A stretch of 64,000 nucleotides of DNA from Acholoe squamosa (Eukaryota > Annelida > Polychaeta > Phyllodocida > Polynoidae): NCBI GenBank assembly GCA_949317995.1, contig OX439043.1, positions 1-64,000 on the forward strand, written 5' to 3'. Below are positions 29,047-38,783 of the stretch, one piece after another; the first letter of the stretch is position 1; each line of letters begins with the position of its first letter. The notes under the pieces were generated by a model that was not told the DNA's origin, did no database searches, and saw nothing but the letters and a program-made list of their open reading frames with translations. The position numbers were made by a program, and so were the translations under genes.

Positions 29047-30658
29047 GTCTAGTGTGTGCAAGTGTGCAGTGAAGGGCTGGAGTACAGGAGATGTGCACAG
29101 GCTGGCTGAGGGAGGCCAAGTCAGTAGGGTCCCTCAGTGTCCCTGTATACAGTTGGGTGGGTGGGGGCTTACTCCAGGGGTATACTGTGTTTTGATTGGC
29201 TCTCACTGTGTCTCTCTTTATCTTCTATGAAAACTGAACTTCCACGATGGTAAACTTTAACATAAATATATTAGTCTTCAATTAAGCCAATTAACCTTGT
29301 ATTATTTACATATTATGCAAAGTTATGTTAAACATGTAAAAGGGACCTGCATTAATCCATTTCTTACACCATAAGCACCCATACTCCACCATACCTGTAC
29401 TATCCATATATACATAAGAAGGCGAGAATTGATTTCTTTTTATTTTCAAAGCCTCAACGCACACACATCGCTGGTAAGAGGTCGTAGGTTAATGTTCATT
29501 TGCATTTAGGTGACATAAAGGTGTAGATGTGAAGATGTTGTCATAGGCCATAGTCCAAGGAGTCTATACATCATGAAAATGACGTTAGTTACCTAATTAG
29601 CATTAGGTTGGCCTAATTAACCTTAATAAGTGTACATGTAACCTTATATAGTCAGCATGTTGCATTCAGGTGTTCATTTAAAGATGCATTCAACCACTGT
29701 ACTACCCATATATATGCACGCATCGGAGGTAAAAGCTAAGTTTTTGCCATTTTTTAAAGCATTGGCATGACTACATGAACGGTAAAGGATGTTAGGTTAA
29801 ATTGTTATCGCCCTGTCTAAAAGTAATAGTACCGGTGTACTAAATTTCAAAGTTTAATTCTTATTTCCTTATTTACAGCACGGCTCTTGAAAATGGCTTC
29901 CACAAACCTAAACTTAATATTACACTTAGGTGCCATAAGAGACACCCCTAAAAAAGCTCATAGAAACCTTTTCAGTGGCCTCGGTTAGTTTCCGTCCTGA
30001 ATTCACATGCACGCTGTCACTTAAAATACAACATATGTATAACATTAGTTTTACCAAGTTGATACACTAGATGGCGCTCAAGTAGCCCCACTGCTTACAT
30101 GGGCATGTGAAGCATCTACTCCCAGGGCTCCATAGGGTTACCCTTAGTACACAGACACCCCTCACAAAACTTCCCATTTGCAATGTAAAATAGAGCTCTA
30201 TGTTTCAGAAATTAAAGCTGGACACAGAGAAGTACTGTGCAAATAATCACTATTAATATTTTAACAAAATGATAAGCCCAACATAAGGCAGATCATTAGA
30301 AACATGTTAACCTATTATAGGTACTGAAGTCCAAACCAGCCATGCCCCTGTTGGAGTAGCAAAGTGGCATGGTTGCCACTAGCACCATCTGCTGTATTAT
30401 AGCTGATGAAAGGGCCGTTATGAAACTGTATAAAAATCCAGGACGGGAAATCACATCCGAAACAAATAAAAGGGAACCCGCCCGCCCCACACAACCACTC
30501 CCCACTCCCCTTTTGCAAACGTATAATTGGAGATCTTTTCCCACGTGCCATTGGTGTTTGTATGCAAAAGGTGAATGGGGTAGTGTGGGGGTAAATAGAT
30601 TAGTAAAGATACTGTTTTTTTCATTTGGATAATAGCAACCGACGGAAAACAATTTCAG
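29047..30658. other. Long non-coding region with repeat units and a hairpin relic
   Basis: It contains two copies of the divergent unit described in the 27.0-28.1 kb gap (about 29380-29500 and 29690-29860, each with TACTATCC/TACTACCC, CATATATA, GAGG/AAGG and an AAGC(C/A)T block). It also holds a CACTAGATGGCGCTC motif at 30065-30079 and a degenerate copy of hairpin type 1 (30481-30600). Open frames of 78-118 codons on the minus strand at 30296-30652 overlap the hairpin relic and look spurious. Confidence 0.55.
30481..30600. repeat. Degenerate hairpin element (type 1 relic)
   Basis: Arms CACTCCCCTTTTGCAAAC and GCAAAAGGTGAATGGGG flank a short loop; TTGGAGATCTTTTCCCAC matches the TTGGGGGTCTTCCCAC block of the intact elements. 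The GTTTGC hexamer tract is reduced to a single unit. It appears to be an older, shrunken family member. Confidence 0.65.
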
Positions 30659-31846
30659 TCATGTTTTTTTATTTGTTAAAAAAAATGTTTTAATTACAGG
30701 CAAGCATACGTCCGACAAGCTTACGTCACACATTTTATAACATTTTGGTATAATACCAGTAGTACAGCAATTGATATATTTTGTAATGTTTATTTTATCT
30801 GTGCCATAATCCATATGTTTAACTTTATCTTGATGTACACACAATACTTGCTCAAGAACGCCGTAAGGTGTCGGTAAAATATTATGTATTGCAGCAAACC
30901 TTAAAACAATCCAATCAAGGTTCTTAAAGTAATGACTGTTATCTTTTTGCATTTTCCTTAAAAGTTCACGCAGAGCAATGAAAATATGATCTTCCAAGCA
31001 TTCTAAAGCGCAAGCCATCATAGCATGCAAAAAGAAATGTTCTTTATTGGTTTCATGATATTTTCTGTATATGTCATACACCATGCTTTCCTTATCTAAA
31101 CTTTCATGAGAAATGGACAAGTCATCTAAGAACGTGATGAATTTCAATATAGTTTTAAGTCCCTGCAAAAATCCTAGTTCAAGTTGTTCCTGGCTAAATA
31201 TACAAGCAAGTGGACCCGACAGCACTTCACGTGTAAGAAATCCATGATTGTCAACCAAATACTTATAGCCTAACATCCTAACCAAGGCCTTTACATTATT
31301 CTCAGAGCGGGGAATGGTAAGGGGTATAATGTAGTGGCCCAAATTATTTTCTATGCACTGATCGGGCTCGTATTCTATTACTTCCAACCCTATATTATCA
31401 GTGGAAACGTCACAACATAAAGCTTTAAGTAACTCATGCTTATTTTTTTCACGTTGATGTTCCCGATTATCCCTGTCTTCAACTTGCCAGAAATACTTTG
31501 CCATGCTGGTTACCATTACTGACAGTTTAGCCCACTCCACGCCAGTAATTAAAAAACGCATGTCTTCCTTCGCGTCTATCCAAATGAGCGTATCATCCAC
31601 GATTAAAGGTGGCAATAAAAGTTTTTTGTTAGATATTTCTTGTAGCTTCTTTAAAACTGCCCAAGACACACCGTACCACTTAGTTAATTGAACGTACGGT
31701 CGAGCTGTTGGATGAATTGAAAGACCACACAAGGCATCGAAAAGGAAAAAACCTTTCTTCTTGCCTACAATTCCCATTAAGCGGGCAACGTCTGCTAGTG
31801 CAGAAACAGCATGCTGGTTTCTTGTTACATTCTTATCACCTTCCAT
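30659..31846 (-). CDS. Hypothetical protein, 395 aa
   Basis: Intact frame from ATG 31846, ending seven bases before AT-rich DNA; it starts only six bases after the stop of the upstream minus-strand gene (31853), so the two look co-transcribed. Predominantly helical, no signal peptide or obvious membrane segment, with a conserved-looking LIWIDAKEDMRFLI stretch near residue 85 and a basic C-terminal end (TNKKT). I recognise no domain. Tight pairing with the 265-aa gene suggests a shared complex or expression class. Confidence 0.75.
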   Translation of the reverse strand: MEGDKNVTRNQHAVSALADVARLMGIVGKKKGFFLFDALCGLSIHPTARPYVQLTKWYGVSWAVLKKLQEISNKKLLLPPLIVDDTLIWIDAKEDMRFLITGVEWAKLSVMVTSMAKYFWQVEDRDNREHQREKNKHELLKALCCDVSTDNIGLEVIEYEPDQCIENNLGHYIIPLTIPRSENNVKALVRMLGYKYLVDNHGFLTREVLSGPLACIFSQEQLELGFLQGLKTILKFITFLDDLSISHESLDKESMVYDIYRKYHETNKEHFFLHAMMACALECLEDHIFIALRELLRKMQKDNSHYFKNLDWIVLRFAAIHNILPTPYGVLEQVLCVHQDKVKHMDYGTDKINITKYINCCTTGIIPKCYKMCDVSLSDVCLPVIKTFFLTNKKT

Positions 31847-31852
31847 ATCACT

Positions 31853-32650
31853 TCATTGCTTTGGAAAGTTATCTTTAAGAACATATTTTACCAGCTGTCC
31901 TATAGTAGAAAGTGAAATTGTATGTCCGTCATATGCAGCATCTGACAAATGATATATCCCAGCTTGTTTATTAGATTTACAGTACTCCTGCATTAATGGT
32001 TCGATCACGGTACTTTCAAAATCGTCATAAAAATCATTAAAAACCCGTAAATGAACCAAAAGGCCAACTGCTCGTAAAGCTCTTATAAGATAACTATAGT
32101 CACATGTTAGGTTTTTAGATAAACATAACACAGAGGGCCATATGACGGCAAAAAAATCATATAAATGTCTCTCTTCACTGTATGGTTGAAATAGGTATTG
32201 TGATTCATCCCAATGTGTCTCCCAAGCACTATACAGTACAGGGTCATCTGTGTATGCTACAAGTAGTGCAGTGATATCATCCCTGGGCAATTTATGTTTT
32301 TTTGCTAAGGTAGTTACTACACCATGACGTCTTTTTGTTTGATCGTTTATGGCAACAAAGGGTTTCCAAATGCTTTTTGCTGGTAAACCTAACGGAAGAA
32401 GACGTTCGTTAAAATCAGCCCAGACGTCTCCAAGTTCCTTTTTCAACTTATCAACAACAGTGTTATTCTCCGGTGCCGAACTTAAAGTTATGGCAAAAAC
32501 CAATGCTTTTTGTAAACTCCCAATGTCAGAAGAGAGATCTCTAACTCTGTTTCGCACATATACATCGTTGGTAGTTAGTGATATTTTTGTGAGTAACTCT
32601 GTAACGCGTTGCGGATCACTTGGTGGGGTCCAAGTAAGTAAGGTTTCCAT
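31853..32650 (-). CDS. Hypothetical protein, 265 aa
   Basis: Intact frame starting at ATG 32650. The stop is separated by six bases from the start of the next minus-strand gene. Mostly alpha-helical, with no transmembrane region; aromatic-rich centre (YLFQPYSEERHLYDFFAVIW, about 152-171). No family recognised. Position in an apparent two-gene unit with the 395-aa protein is the main clue. Confidence 0.75.
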   Translation of the reverse strand: METLLTWTPPSDPQRVTELLTKISLTTNDVYVRNRVRDLSSDIGSLQKALVFAITLSSAPENNTVVDKLKKELGDVWADFNERLLPLGLPAKSIWKPFVAINDQTKRRHGVVTTLAKKHKLPRDDITALLVAYTDDPVLYSAWETHWDESQYLFQPYSEERHLYDFFAVIWPSVLCLSKNLTCDYSYLIRALRAVGLLVHLRVFNDFYDDFESTVIEPLMQEYCKSNKQAGIYHLSDAAYDGHTISLSTIGQLVKYVLKDNFPKQ

Positions 32651-33009
32651 TGCCCTTTAAACAATCAAACTAACAGGTATAGTAAAGGCGAAATACTTTA
32701 ACCTAGTTAAAATTCACAGGATTTTGAGCATTTTATGCCCGTTTTTGGTATTATTTTAAATAAAGTGTAATATCATAAGTTACATTTTAGTCGTCTGTGC
32801 AGTACAGTTTTTTTTTTAAATAATAAGAAACAATACCTTTATCTTTTTCCATTCACGTAGGACATTTTTTATGTGCATTACACTGTAGTAACAATCACTT
32901 ATTTCCCTTAGTCAACATAGAGTTATATACAGAAAAACATTTACTGGAGCGCAGGTCATATAGTTAAGTACAATTTTTGCATCGACCCATTCATTGAAAC
33001 TTAGTCGTC
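32651..33009. other. Intergenic, AT-rich, divergent promoters
   Basis: Separates divergent genes (minus gene starting at 32650, plus gene starting at 33010). It is AT-rich with poly-T tracts. No additional gene or clear TATA box is evident. Confidence 0.5.
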
Positions 33010-33348
33010 ATGACTATTAACATACCGGAAATATCCAATGCTGAAATCGAACGGCTGTTTATCACTTTACTAGCAGACTTTCAACCACGCTTGGTCCGTA
33101 TAGAAAACTCGAACTTGGCAATGTTTGTGGTAATTATGGTACTGTGTCTTCTGATATTGTGTTTTGCAGCTTTACAATCAGTTCACACAGTTTTACGCAA
33201 TGATAATCAGCCAAAGCGTCAGAAATACAGCAAAAAAATACCATACGCTAAAGTATGTGTAACAGACTCGAAAAGTTGCTTGGAATCAGATAATGAAGAA
33301 GGAGATGTCTATAATTACCATGAACTTAAGGAACGGGGAAAGTACTAG
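33010..33348 (+). CDS. Small single-pass membrane protein, 112 aa
   Basis: ATG-started frame with a strong hydrophobic segment at about 37-60 (MFVVIMVLCLLILCFAAL), preceded by a 36-residue N-terminal part and followed by a basic then acidic tail. The tail ends in two tyrosine-containing stretches (VYNYHELKERGKY). It has no signal peptide, so it is probably a type II or III envelope protein or a signal-anchored factor. Family unknown. Confidence 0.65.
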   Translation: MTINIPEISNAEIERLFITLLADFQPRLVRIENSNLAMFVVIMVLCLLILCFAALQSVHTVLRNDNQPKRQKYSKKIPYAKVCVTDSKSCLESDNEEGDVYNYHELKERGKY

Positions 33349-34239
33349 CTAAAAAACAGGAGAGTTTGCTGTACTTGGTTAAATAGCAACACTTACAAAA
33401 TATGAAAACGAGACCTTATTAATTAGTTTTTATTTTAAACGCCCAACTCTCGGTGCCCCGGTACCGAATTTGGAGTCATCTGATTGGACAGGGGTGGTAA
33501 GCCCAGGAGCCGTGCAGGGAGCTGCAGCATTTGGTGTATGTCATCCCAAGGTGTTGACAACCCCAGAGTGAAAGGTCACAGACCAGATAAGGGACAGTTG
33601 GATTTCAATCTAGACACCAAAACAAAAAGCTGTCATCTTTTATACAGCAAGTATACTAGAATGACATATTTTATAATTCACCCCATTCTCTTTATCCTAA
33701 GACATTTATTTAGGTGTGTGAAAATGGCAAATAAGCTGTTGCTCCTTAGTGAGTAATAAGCAGATATATAAAACACCGTGCCCAGTCTTAGGCATCCACA
33801 TGGTGTTGTGTATGTCTGTGGTGCTGTATACCAGACCACTGGTGGTATTAGTGAATACCCAATCAGGGGGATTACCCTGTCTCTGCCTGTCACTCACCCC
33901 TACAAACGGTTTTCTGTGTGAAAATATTTGAATTTATATAGGCTCTCATTACAATATAAGTTAGTGAAACCAAATTTATTTTTTTGTGGTCATATCTGCC
34001 CTCGGGCCATACATAATTGGGTAGGTTTTAAAAAGCAAGGGTTTGATATATTTAGAGTTATCCTTAAATATATTGCTGATCTGTGTTCATCAGCTGCCTG
34101 AGAGAACATTTAAAAAGTGGTGTGACCTGCAGTTCATATAGTTAAGGTGGGTGTTTAACATCTAATTAATTTACATCAAACAAAAATGTGAATAAAAATG
34201 TTATAAAACAGCAGTTAACCGTATTTCACACAGTTGTTT
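33349..34239. other. Non-coding region carrying a dispersed repeat
   Basis: No gene seen. Positions about 33495-33905 match about 62205-62590 in the same orientation (shared pieces: CTGTCATC, TTTATA.GCAA, TATACTAG, ATGACA, GTGTGAAAATGGCA, CAATCAG). This looks like two diverged copies of a transposon or satellite fragment. The rest (33906-34239) is AT-rich. Confidence 0.6.
33495..33905. repeat. Dispersed repeat, copy 1
   Basis: Diverged copy of the sequence at about 62205-62590. Similarity was found by eye and is patchy, so the ends are approximate. Its presence inside the viral gene block as well as in the right flank suggests insertion of a host-type repeat, or a viral repeat. Confidence 0.6.
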
Positions 34240-36645
34240 TTACTTAGGTGCCATTTCTTGTCGCTTACTGAAAATGAGTTTTGCCAAGTCATTTTCAGGC
34301 TGTTGAGTAATCGTGTTATCTATTGTAGCCACAGTGTTTAAATTAATGCATGGGAGTGAGTGAGTTGATAACATGTAACTCGATGAATATTGTGTTTTTT
34401 GTTTAGCGTCCGTGCTAATAAAATCAACACGTCCGTAGTACCGTATAGGCATGGCAAAAAATGCATTCCAACCACTGTTCTCACAAAAACTAGTCAGCGG
34501 CATAAATCGCCTGTCCTCATTTCCTTTTTCACTTCCGTTTCCATTGGTCATTGTCCAGGAAGAGGTAAAATAAGACAGCACTTTACTTTCAGAGAGCCAT
34601 CTGTTTACCTCCCCCGGACTACCCTTCCATCCTAACAGGGTTATATAAGCTGCTTGTGCCTCTAAAAGCTTTTTATCTAAACACCTATAAATGACTTCCA
34701 TGTTTTCCGCAGACATCCATCGTATTTCTTTGTTTTCTTCTAGGCGATCTACGGGCAAGGTTATTTTAAGTTTGCTTTTACTGATCGTGGGCATCTTTTG
34801 AGCATAAATTCCAAATATGTCGAAAAATGCTTTAAGAAATGACTTTTGGGCAAAGTTTGCTGGATTTGACATTCCAGGCGGGGCATATTGATGGACTGAA
34901 ACTTTGGGCTGCAATTCAAACATGCTCGGATTTTCACCTGCAGTTAGCATAGTGTAAAAAAGCAAACCCGGAAATGCTTCTGCCGATGACGAATATACAA
35001 CCTGCTTTATATTTTCATTGAAATCAACACATCTTGATATACACAAACTAACATACGAGTGTGGTTTTTTATACCTTTCCCGGCTCCCTTCATCGAAAAT
35101 ATCAAATATCATGTTTTTATGAACATAAAACGCAAAGGCGGCAGATACTAACATCGCATACACTCGTTTAACACATTTCATATTTTCAATGTGGTGTATA
35201 GACATTTGTGCATTGATAGAAGTAGGCCGATCTGGGCACAAGTGTCTGTACAGTTTTTCAAACTCCTCGACAGACCGTTCATCAAAGTTTAAGTAGAGTC
35301 CTATAGGAGATTGCAGCCGCGTGTCTGTGGGTTCGACCTTTGTTGTTCCTGAAAACTGTGCCATTCCATTAATTCTCTCGTACATAACAATGTTATTTAA
35401 AATGTCTAAGGCCAGTCCCGTCATTATTTCACGAGGAACTGGAGAAGATTCTGTTTTTTGTCCATCTCCGTCTATCTTTGCTTTTGTCCGCAACAAGTCA
35501 AAACCACGCCTTCCGTCCGGCTTAAATATCAGTCCGTCATTAAAGGATAACGTTATAGTTTTTACTGCTTTTTCAACTGCAGACACCAATATATCATGTT
35601 TAGAGGAGGTAAGATATGAAGAAGGATTCATGAGAAAGTCCTTGTAACATTCTTTGCTTTGAGTGCTTCTTATAGCATAATGAATTAAGAGTTCCACATC
35701 AGTGTATTTTCTCTTTCCTATATTTAGGCCTTTTCTTGGTGTGAAATACAACGTCGTGAATAAAGATCCAAACCTTACGCAATGATATCCAATGTCATAT
35801 GCATAGGTTCGCATTTTTCTTTCTACAGCTTCTATGCCACCGTCATGCTCGTTGTGTTGGGGATAAACCCTAAGTAGTTTAGTGGTATAAAAAACGTCTT
35901 CCATTTCAACAGGGGAGGGATAACCTTCCACATTTTGCATTTGGTTGGCCCGACTAAAAACACTTAAAAAGTCACACATCCACTTACTAGGAACGATTCG
36001 AGGAAAAAGATCTATTTTAACATTAGTCACAATGGTCGACAGCTCATTTTGCCTACCCTGCTGTGTTCGTCCTAATTCCACCAAGGTGTCTTGCATTTTA
36101 TGATATTGAGTTAAATAAGGCTTCATTAACAACATTCTATAGGCATGATCATCGTTTTCTAAAATGTCTCCACGTGATGCATTGTCAGTGGCCAAGAACT
36201 GTGGAAAAAAAGCTGCAGCCTGTAGTTTTTCAACTGTCATGGACTGTGAAAGGTAATCCTTGTCAGCCAATTTACAAGCAGCACGACTGACCTCCTCCCA
36301 CGTTAAAGTGTTTAAGACCTCGTCTCTACATTTTATTTCGTCCTGCTTTGTTCCTTTTTTAAATATTGCATCTTCACCATCAGCGTTAGCGTCAGCGTCT
36401 ACAATTTGGCTATGTGATAACACGGGAGCAGTGTGTTCCTTTAGTGAAGTTGCAAAAGGTTGTGTTACCGCTGAGTGAAGCGTCAAATCAATGTATTTCT
36501 GTTGAGATTTAGCCAGCAAGGTTTCCAACGATGCTATGTGAGAGGTAACAGACTTATCACAGTGACGAGCAGCATACCTGTCACAAAAGGATTCCAACCT
36601 TTCTCTTGTAAAAACACCACCGGCTGCATTTGATGTGGAAGCCAT
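34240..36645 (-). CDS. Large hypothetical protein, 801 aa (candidate structural protein)
   Basis: Intact frame. The open frame continues upstream without an ATG at its first codon, so I use the ATG at 36645 (MASTSNAAGGVFTRERL). Internal upstream methionines at 36702 and 36687 are alternatives that would place the start inside the divergent neighbour. The protein is soluble-looking, mixed alpha/beta, with no signal peptide or clear motif. Size and solitary transcription fit a capsid or tegument component, but no family is recognised. Its start codon overlaps the possible start of the divergent membrane protein at 36644. Confidence 0.75.
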   Translation of the reverse strand: MASTSNAAGGVFTRERLESFCDRYAARHCDKSVTSHIASLETLLAKSQQKYIDLTLHSAVTQPFATSLKEHTAPVLSHSQIVDADANADGEDAIFKKGTKQDEIKCRDEVLNTLTWEEVSRAACKLADKDYLSQSMTVEKLQAAAFFPQFLATDNASRGDILENDDHAYRMLLMKPYLTQYHKMQDTLVELGRTQQGRQNELSTIVTNVKIDLFPRIVPSKWMCDFLSVFSRANQMQNVEGYPSPVEMEDVFYTTKLLRVYPQHNEHDGGIEAVERKMRTYAYDIGYHCVRFGSLFTTLYFTPRKGLNIGKRKYTDVELLIHYAIRSTQSKECYKDFLMNPSSYLTSSKHDILVSAVEKAVKTITLSFNDGLIFKPDGRRGFDLLRTKAKIDGDGQKTESSPVPREIMTGLALDILNNIVMYERINGMAQFSGTTKVEPTDTRLQSPIGLYLNFDERSVEEFEKLYRHLCPDRPTSINAQMSIHHIENMKCVKRVYAMLVSAAFAFYVHKNMIFDIFDEGSRERYKKPHSYVSLCISRCVDFNENIKQVVYSSSAEAFPGLLFYTMLTAGENPSMFELQPKVSVHQYAPPGMSNPANFAQKSFLKAFFDIFGIYAQKMPTISKSKLKITLPVDRLEENKEIRWMSAENMEVIYRCLDKKLLEAQAAYITLLGWKGSPGEVNRWLSESKVLSYFTSSWTMTNGNGSEKGNEDRRFMPLTSFCENSGWNAFFAMPIRYYGRVDFISTDAKQKTQYSSSYMLSTHSLPCINLNTVATIDNTITQQPENDLAKLIFSKRQEMAPK

Positions 36646-37513
36646 GAGTTTACTAGAAAGAAGACCTCTGTACGTTGAACCAGACATGAAGCCAAAGTTC
36701 ATGTCTAACTCACTGAAAACGTACCCTGTTAAATACCTAAATTCAACCTTCCCTATAAACAATGTCACAAAAAGCAAAATGGATAACGCAGACAAGTTCT
36801 GTACCCACCATGTAAAAGAAAAGCTTGGCGACGATGATAATTATAATAGTGATAACAAAATCGAAAATAAGACCTTTAGCAATAGCAGTAAAACGAGTAA
36901 TGAAAAGCAAGTTGAAATCAACATTGTAAATGAAAAGGCTTTTTTTAATTCATTTACAGATCAAGAAGATACAACTGCCAGTTTAATGAGGGAGGCATTG
37001 CCACAGCTGCAAAAACTGAAAAAACAATTTTTTTGGTGGTTGGTAGTTAATATATTCATCATGGTAGTGTGGGCAACGTTGCTTGTTGCCTCTGTTTGTT
37101 TTTATATACAAAATAAAATCCACTGTGAATATATTGAAGACTTTGGAATAATGGGAATTTGCATATTGTCTTTATTGGTTTTGCGCTACTTTCACAGTAG
37201 TGTAATTGTAGCAGTTGCATATTTGCATTGCAGGAAAATCAAAAGCGATTCAAAGTTTAGTGCCAAAAGTTACACCGGGAAAAATATTTTTTGTTCCCTT
37301 TTGGATAAAAAACAGCCACAAATCATATCCGATCAACTAGTCAAGGAAACATATTCACCTGCAACAAAAGCAACCATGCAGATGGGACGCATGATCAACA
37401 TGTTTAGACACCTGGAATCCCTTGTGAAAACGGACAAGTTTAATTTTGAACAAAAAAACGTGGTGACAAGAAAAACAACAGCACTTGATTTAATCACAGC
37501 TTTAGATTCATAA
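36644..37513 (+). CDS. Two-pass membrane protein, 289 aa
   Basis: Starts at ATG 36644 (MSLLERRPLYV); the longer frame uses GTG. Later methionines (36686, 36779) are possible and would avoid overlap with the divergent gene. The N-terminal 100 residues are polar and Asn/Lys-rich. Two hydrophobic segments follow: FFWWLVVNIFIMVVWATLL and a second around GICILSLLVLRYF. After them comes a soluble basic C-terminal domain of about 90 residues. Probable envelope or tegument-anchoring protein; family unknown. It begins a cluster of membrane-protein genes (36.6-38.7 kb). Confidence 0.7.
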   Translation: MSLLERRPLYVEPDMKPKFMSNSLKTYPVKYLNSTFPINNVTKSKMDNADKFCTHHVKEKLGDDDNYNSDNKIENKTFSNSSKTSNEKQVEINIVNEKAFFNSFTDQEDTTASLMREALPQLQKLKKQFFWWLVVNIFIMVVWATLLVASVCFYIQNKIHCEYIEDFGIMGICILSLLVLRYFHSSVIVAVAYLHCRKIKSDSKFSAKSYTGKNIFCSLLDKKQPQIISDQLVKETYSPATKATMQMGRMINMFRHLESLVKTDKFNFEQKNVVTRKTTALDLITALDS

Positions 37514-37540
37514 CACGATTCATCTTTTCTATGGGATAAA

Positions 37541-37843
37541 ATGCACTCTCCTCGGTCCACTCGTAACAAGACTAACATGGAATGTCCGAGGAAAAAACCT
37601 CTTTGTCAAGGGTCATATAAGTCTTTGGGTTTTTTAACAATAGGTTGTTTCGATAGCATTCCTGTACTTTCAGTCATTATTTACATAGCCTTTGGAGCGG
37701 GAACAACAAGATCACTTTCAAATGTTGCTAACAGCGCCAACTGTGTTTCTTTTTTAACCTTCAATTGGATTGTCGTGGCATTATTTATTTGCCATAACCT
37801 GGTATTTATAATACCTTTCATATGCAGACTAACTCGTTTATAA
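37541..37843 (+). CDS. Small two-pass membrane protein, 100 aa
   Basis: ATG at 37541, 27 bp after the stop of the previous gene on the same strand. A basic N-terminus (about 1-27) is followed by two hydrophobic segments (about 30-55 and 70-95, including WIVVALFICHNLVFIIPFI). Looks like a small viral membrane protein; no family recognised. Confidence 0.6.
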   Translation: MHSPRSTRNKTNMECPRKKPLCQGSYKSLGFLTIGCFDSIPVLSVIIYIAFGAGTTRSLSNVANSANCVSFLTFNWIVVALFICHNLVFIIPFICRLTRL

Positions 37844-37877
37844 AAAATGGCATATAGCGATATAACATTTTACCCTT

Positions 37878-38732
37878 TCATAATATTATTTTCCACCGAC
37901 CTCCTCGTACACCCTGCAAATATATGCCAATAAATATCCACCACAGAATTAAAAAACCTCCCACCACATTAGTAATTTTATTAAAAAATCCCAAAAAGAT
38001 TATTGAATTACATTCCCTAAATACTATTTTCTTTTTCTTTAACAAGACATTTAACATTCTAGGTATAAACAACATGGTGTAATCAAGCAAAGCTAAAACT
38101 ACCACCATTGTCCAGGACAAAATGACAATAGCACTTGTTTGACAACTAACAAGCAGTTTCCAAAAACGAACGGTGTAAAGAATACAATGGGCTGAAAGGG
38201 CAAAAAGCAAAATAAAGGAGAAAAACAAAACTGCCCCAGTCAACAGACGTATTTTATAAGTTAACAACCCAGAGGGTTTAACTTGATTTGTGTTAGTCCT
38301 CTTAGTCGATTTGCTTTTATAAAAATGACGCATTGCTATGAGAACAGCATACATAAAAAGGAAAATAAACATTCCAGTGCTGACTCCTGTAATGGTTGGT
38401 TTATGCATATCCTTAAATGAAATGATGTAGCCAGGCGGCTGTTCAGTTAAGTAAGTTGAATTTAAAGTGGATATGATCGTTGACCTTTTACAATCCATGC
38501 AGCACCTAAGCTCCCCGATACATTGTGTAACCACAAATGATTTACATGAGCTCTTAAGTTTTTCAAGGGTTAAGTTTGTCTTTTCACCCGGTATGCAACC
38601 AGAAAATAATTTGCATATTCGACTGCTTTCATTGTAGTTATTCGACAAATAAAGGTTTTGCCAAAAAAAGCCTAAGTACACAGTGACTATTCCTGCCGCA
38701 AGTAGGTGTACAAGCACAATTAACCGAAACAT
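37878..38732 (-). CDS. Multi-pass membrane protein, 284 aa, with cysteine-rich ectodomain
   Basis: I use ATG 38732 (MFRLIVLVHLLAAG); the longer frame starts at a non-ATG codon and would run into the divergent gene at 38784. The first hydrophobic segment is near the N-terminus. A roughly 90-residue extracellular loop contains about seven cysteines and N-x-S/T sites. Then come about four more membrane segments with short loops and a final hydrophobic stretch before the C-terminus (GGRWKIIL). The topology resembles a small tetraspanin- or claudin-like or viral multi-spanning envelope protein, but I recognise no signature motif. Confidence 0.7.
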   Translation of the reverse strand: MFRLIVLVHLLAAGIVTVYLGFFWQNLYLSNNYNESSRICKLFSGCIPGEKTNLTLEKLKSSCKSFVVTQCIGELRCCMDCKRSTIISTLNSTYLTEQPPGYIISFKDMHKPTITGVSTGMFIFLFMYAVLIAMRHFYKSKSTKRTNTNQVKPSGLLTYKIRLLTGAVLFFSFILLFALSAHCILYTVRFWKLLVSCQTSAIVILSWTMVVVLALLDYTMLFIPRMLNVLLKKKKIVFRECNSIIFLGFFNKITNVVGGFLILWWIFIGIYLQGVRGGRWKIIL

Positions 38733-38783
38733 TATTTCCGGTAATTTGAACGTAGTTAACAAAATTCCAAAAAGATCATCAAG

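Noticed and set aside
30065-30079. CACTAGATGGCGCTC resembling a CTCF site
   Set aside because: Single short motif match with no supporting context; noted only.
30296-30652. 118-codon minus-strand frame
   Set aside because: Overlaps the hairpin relic and a second frame; looks like chance in repeat DNA.
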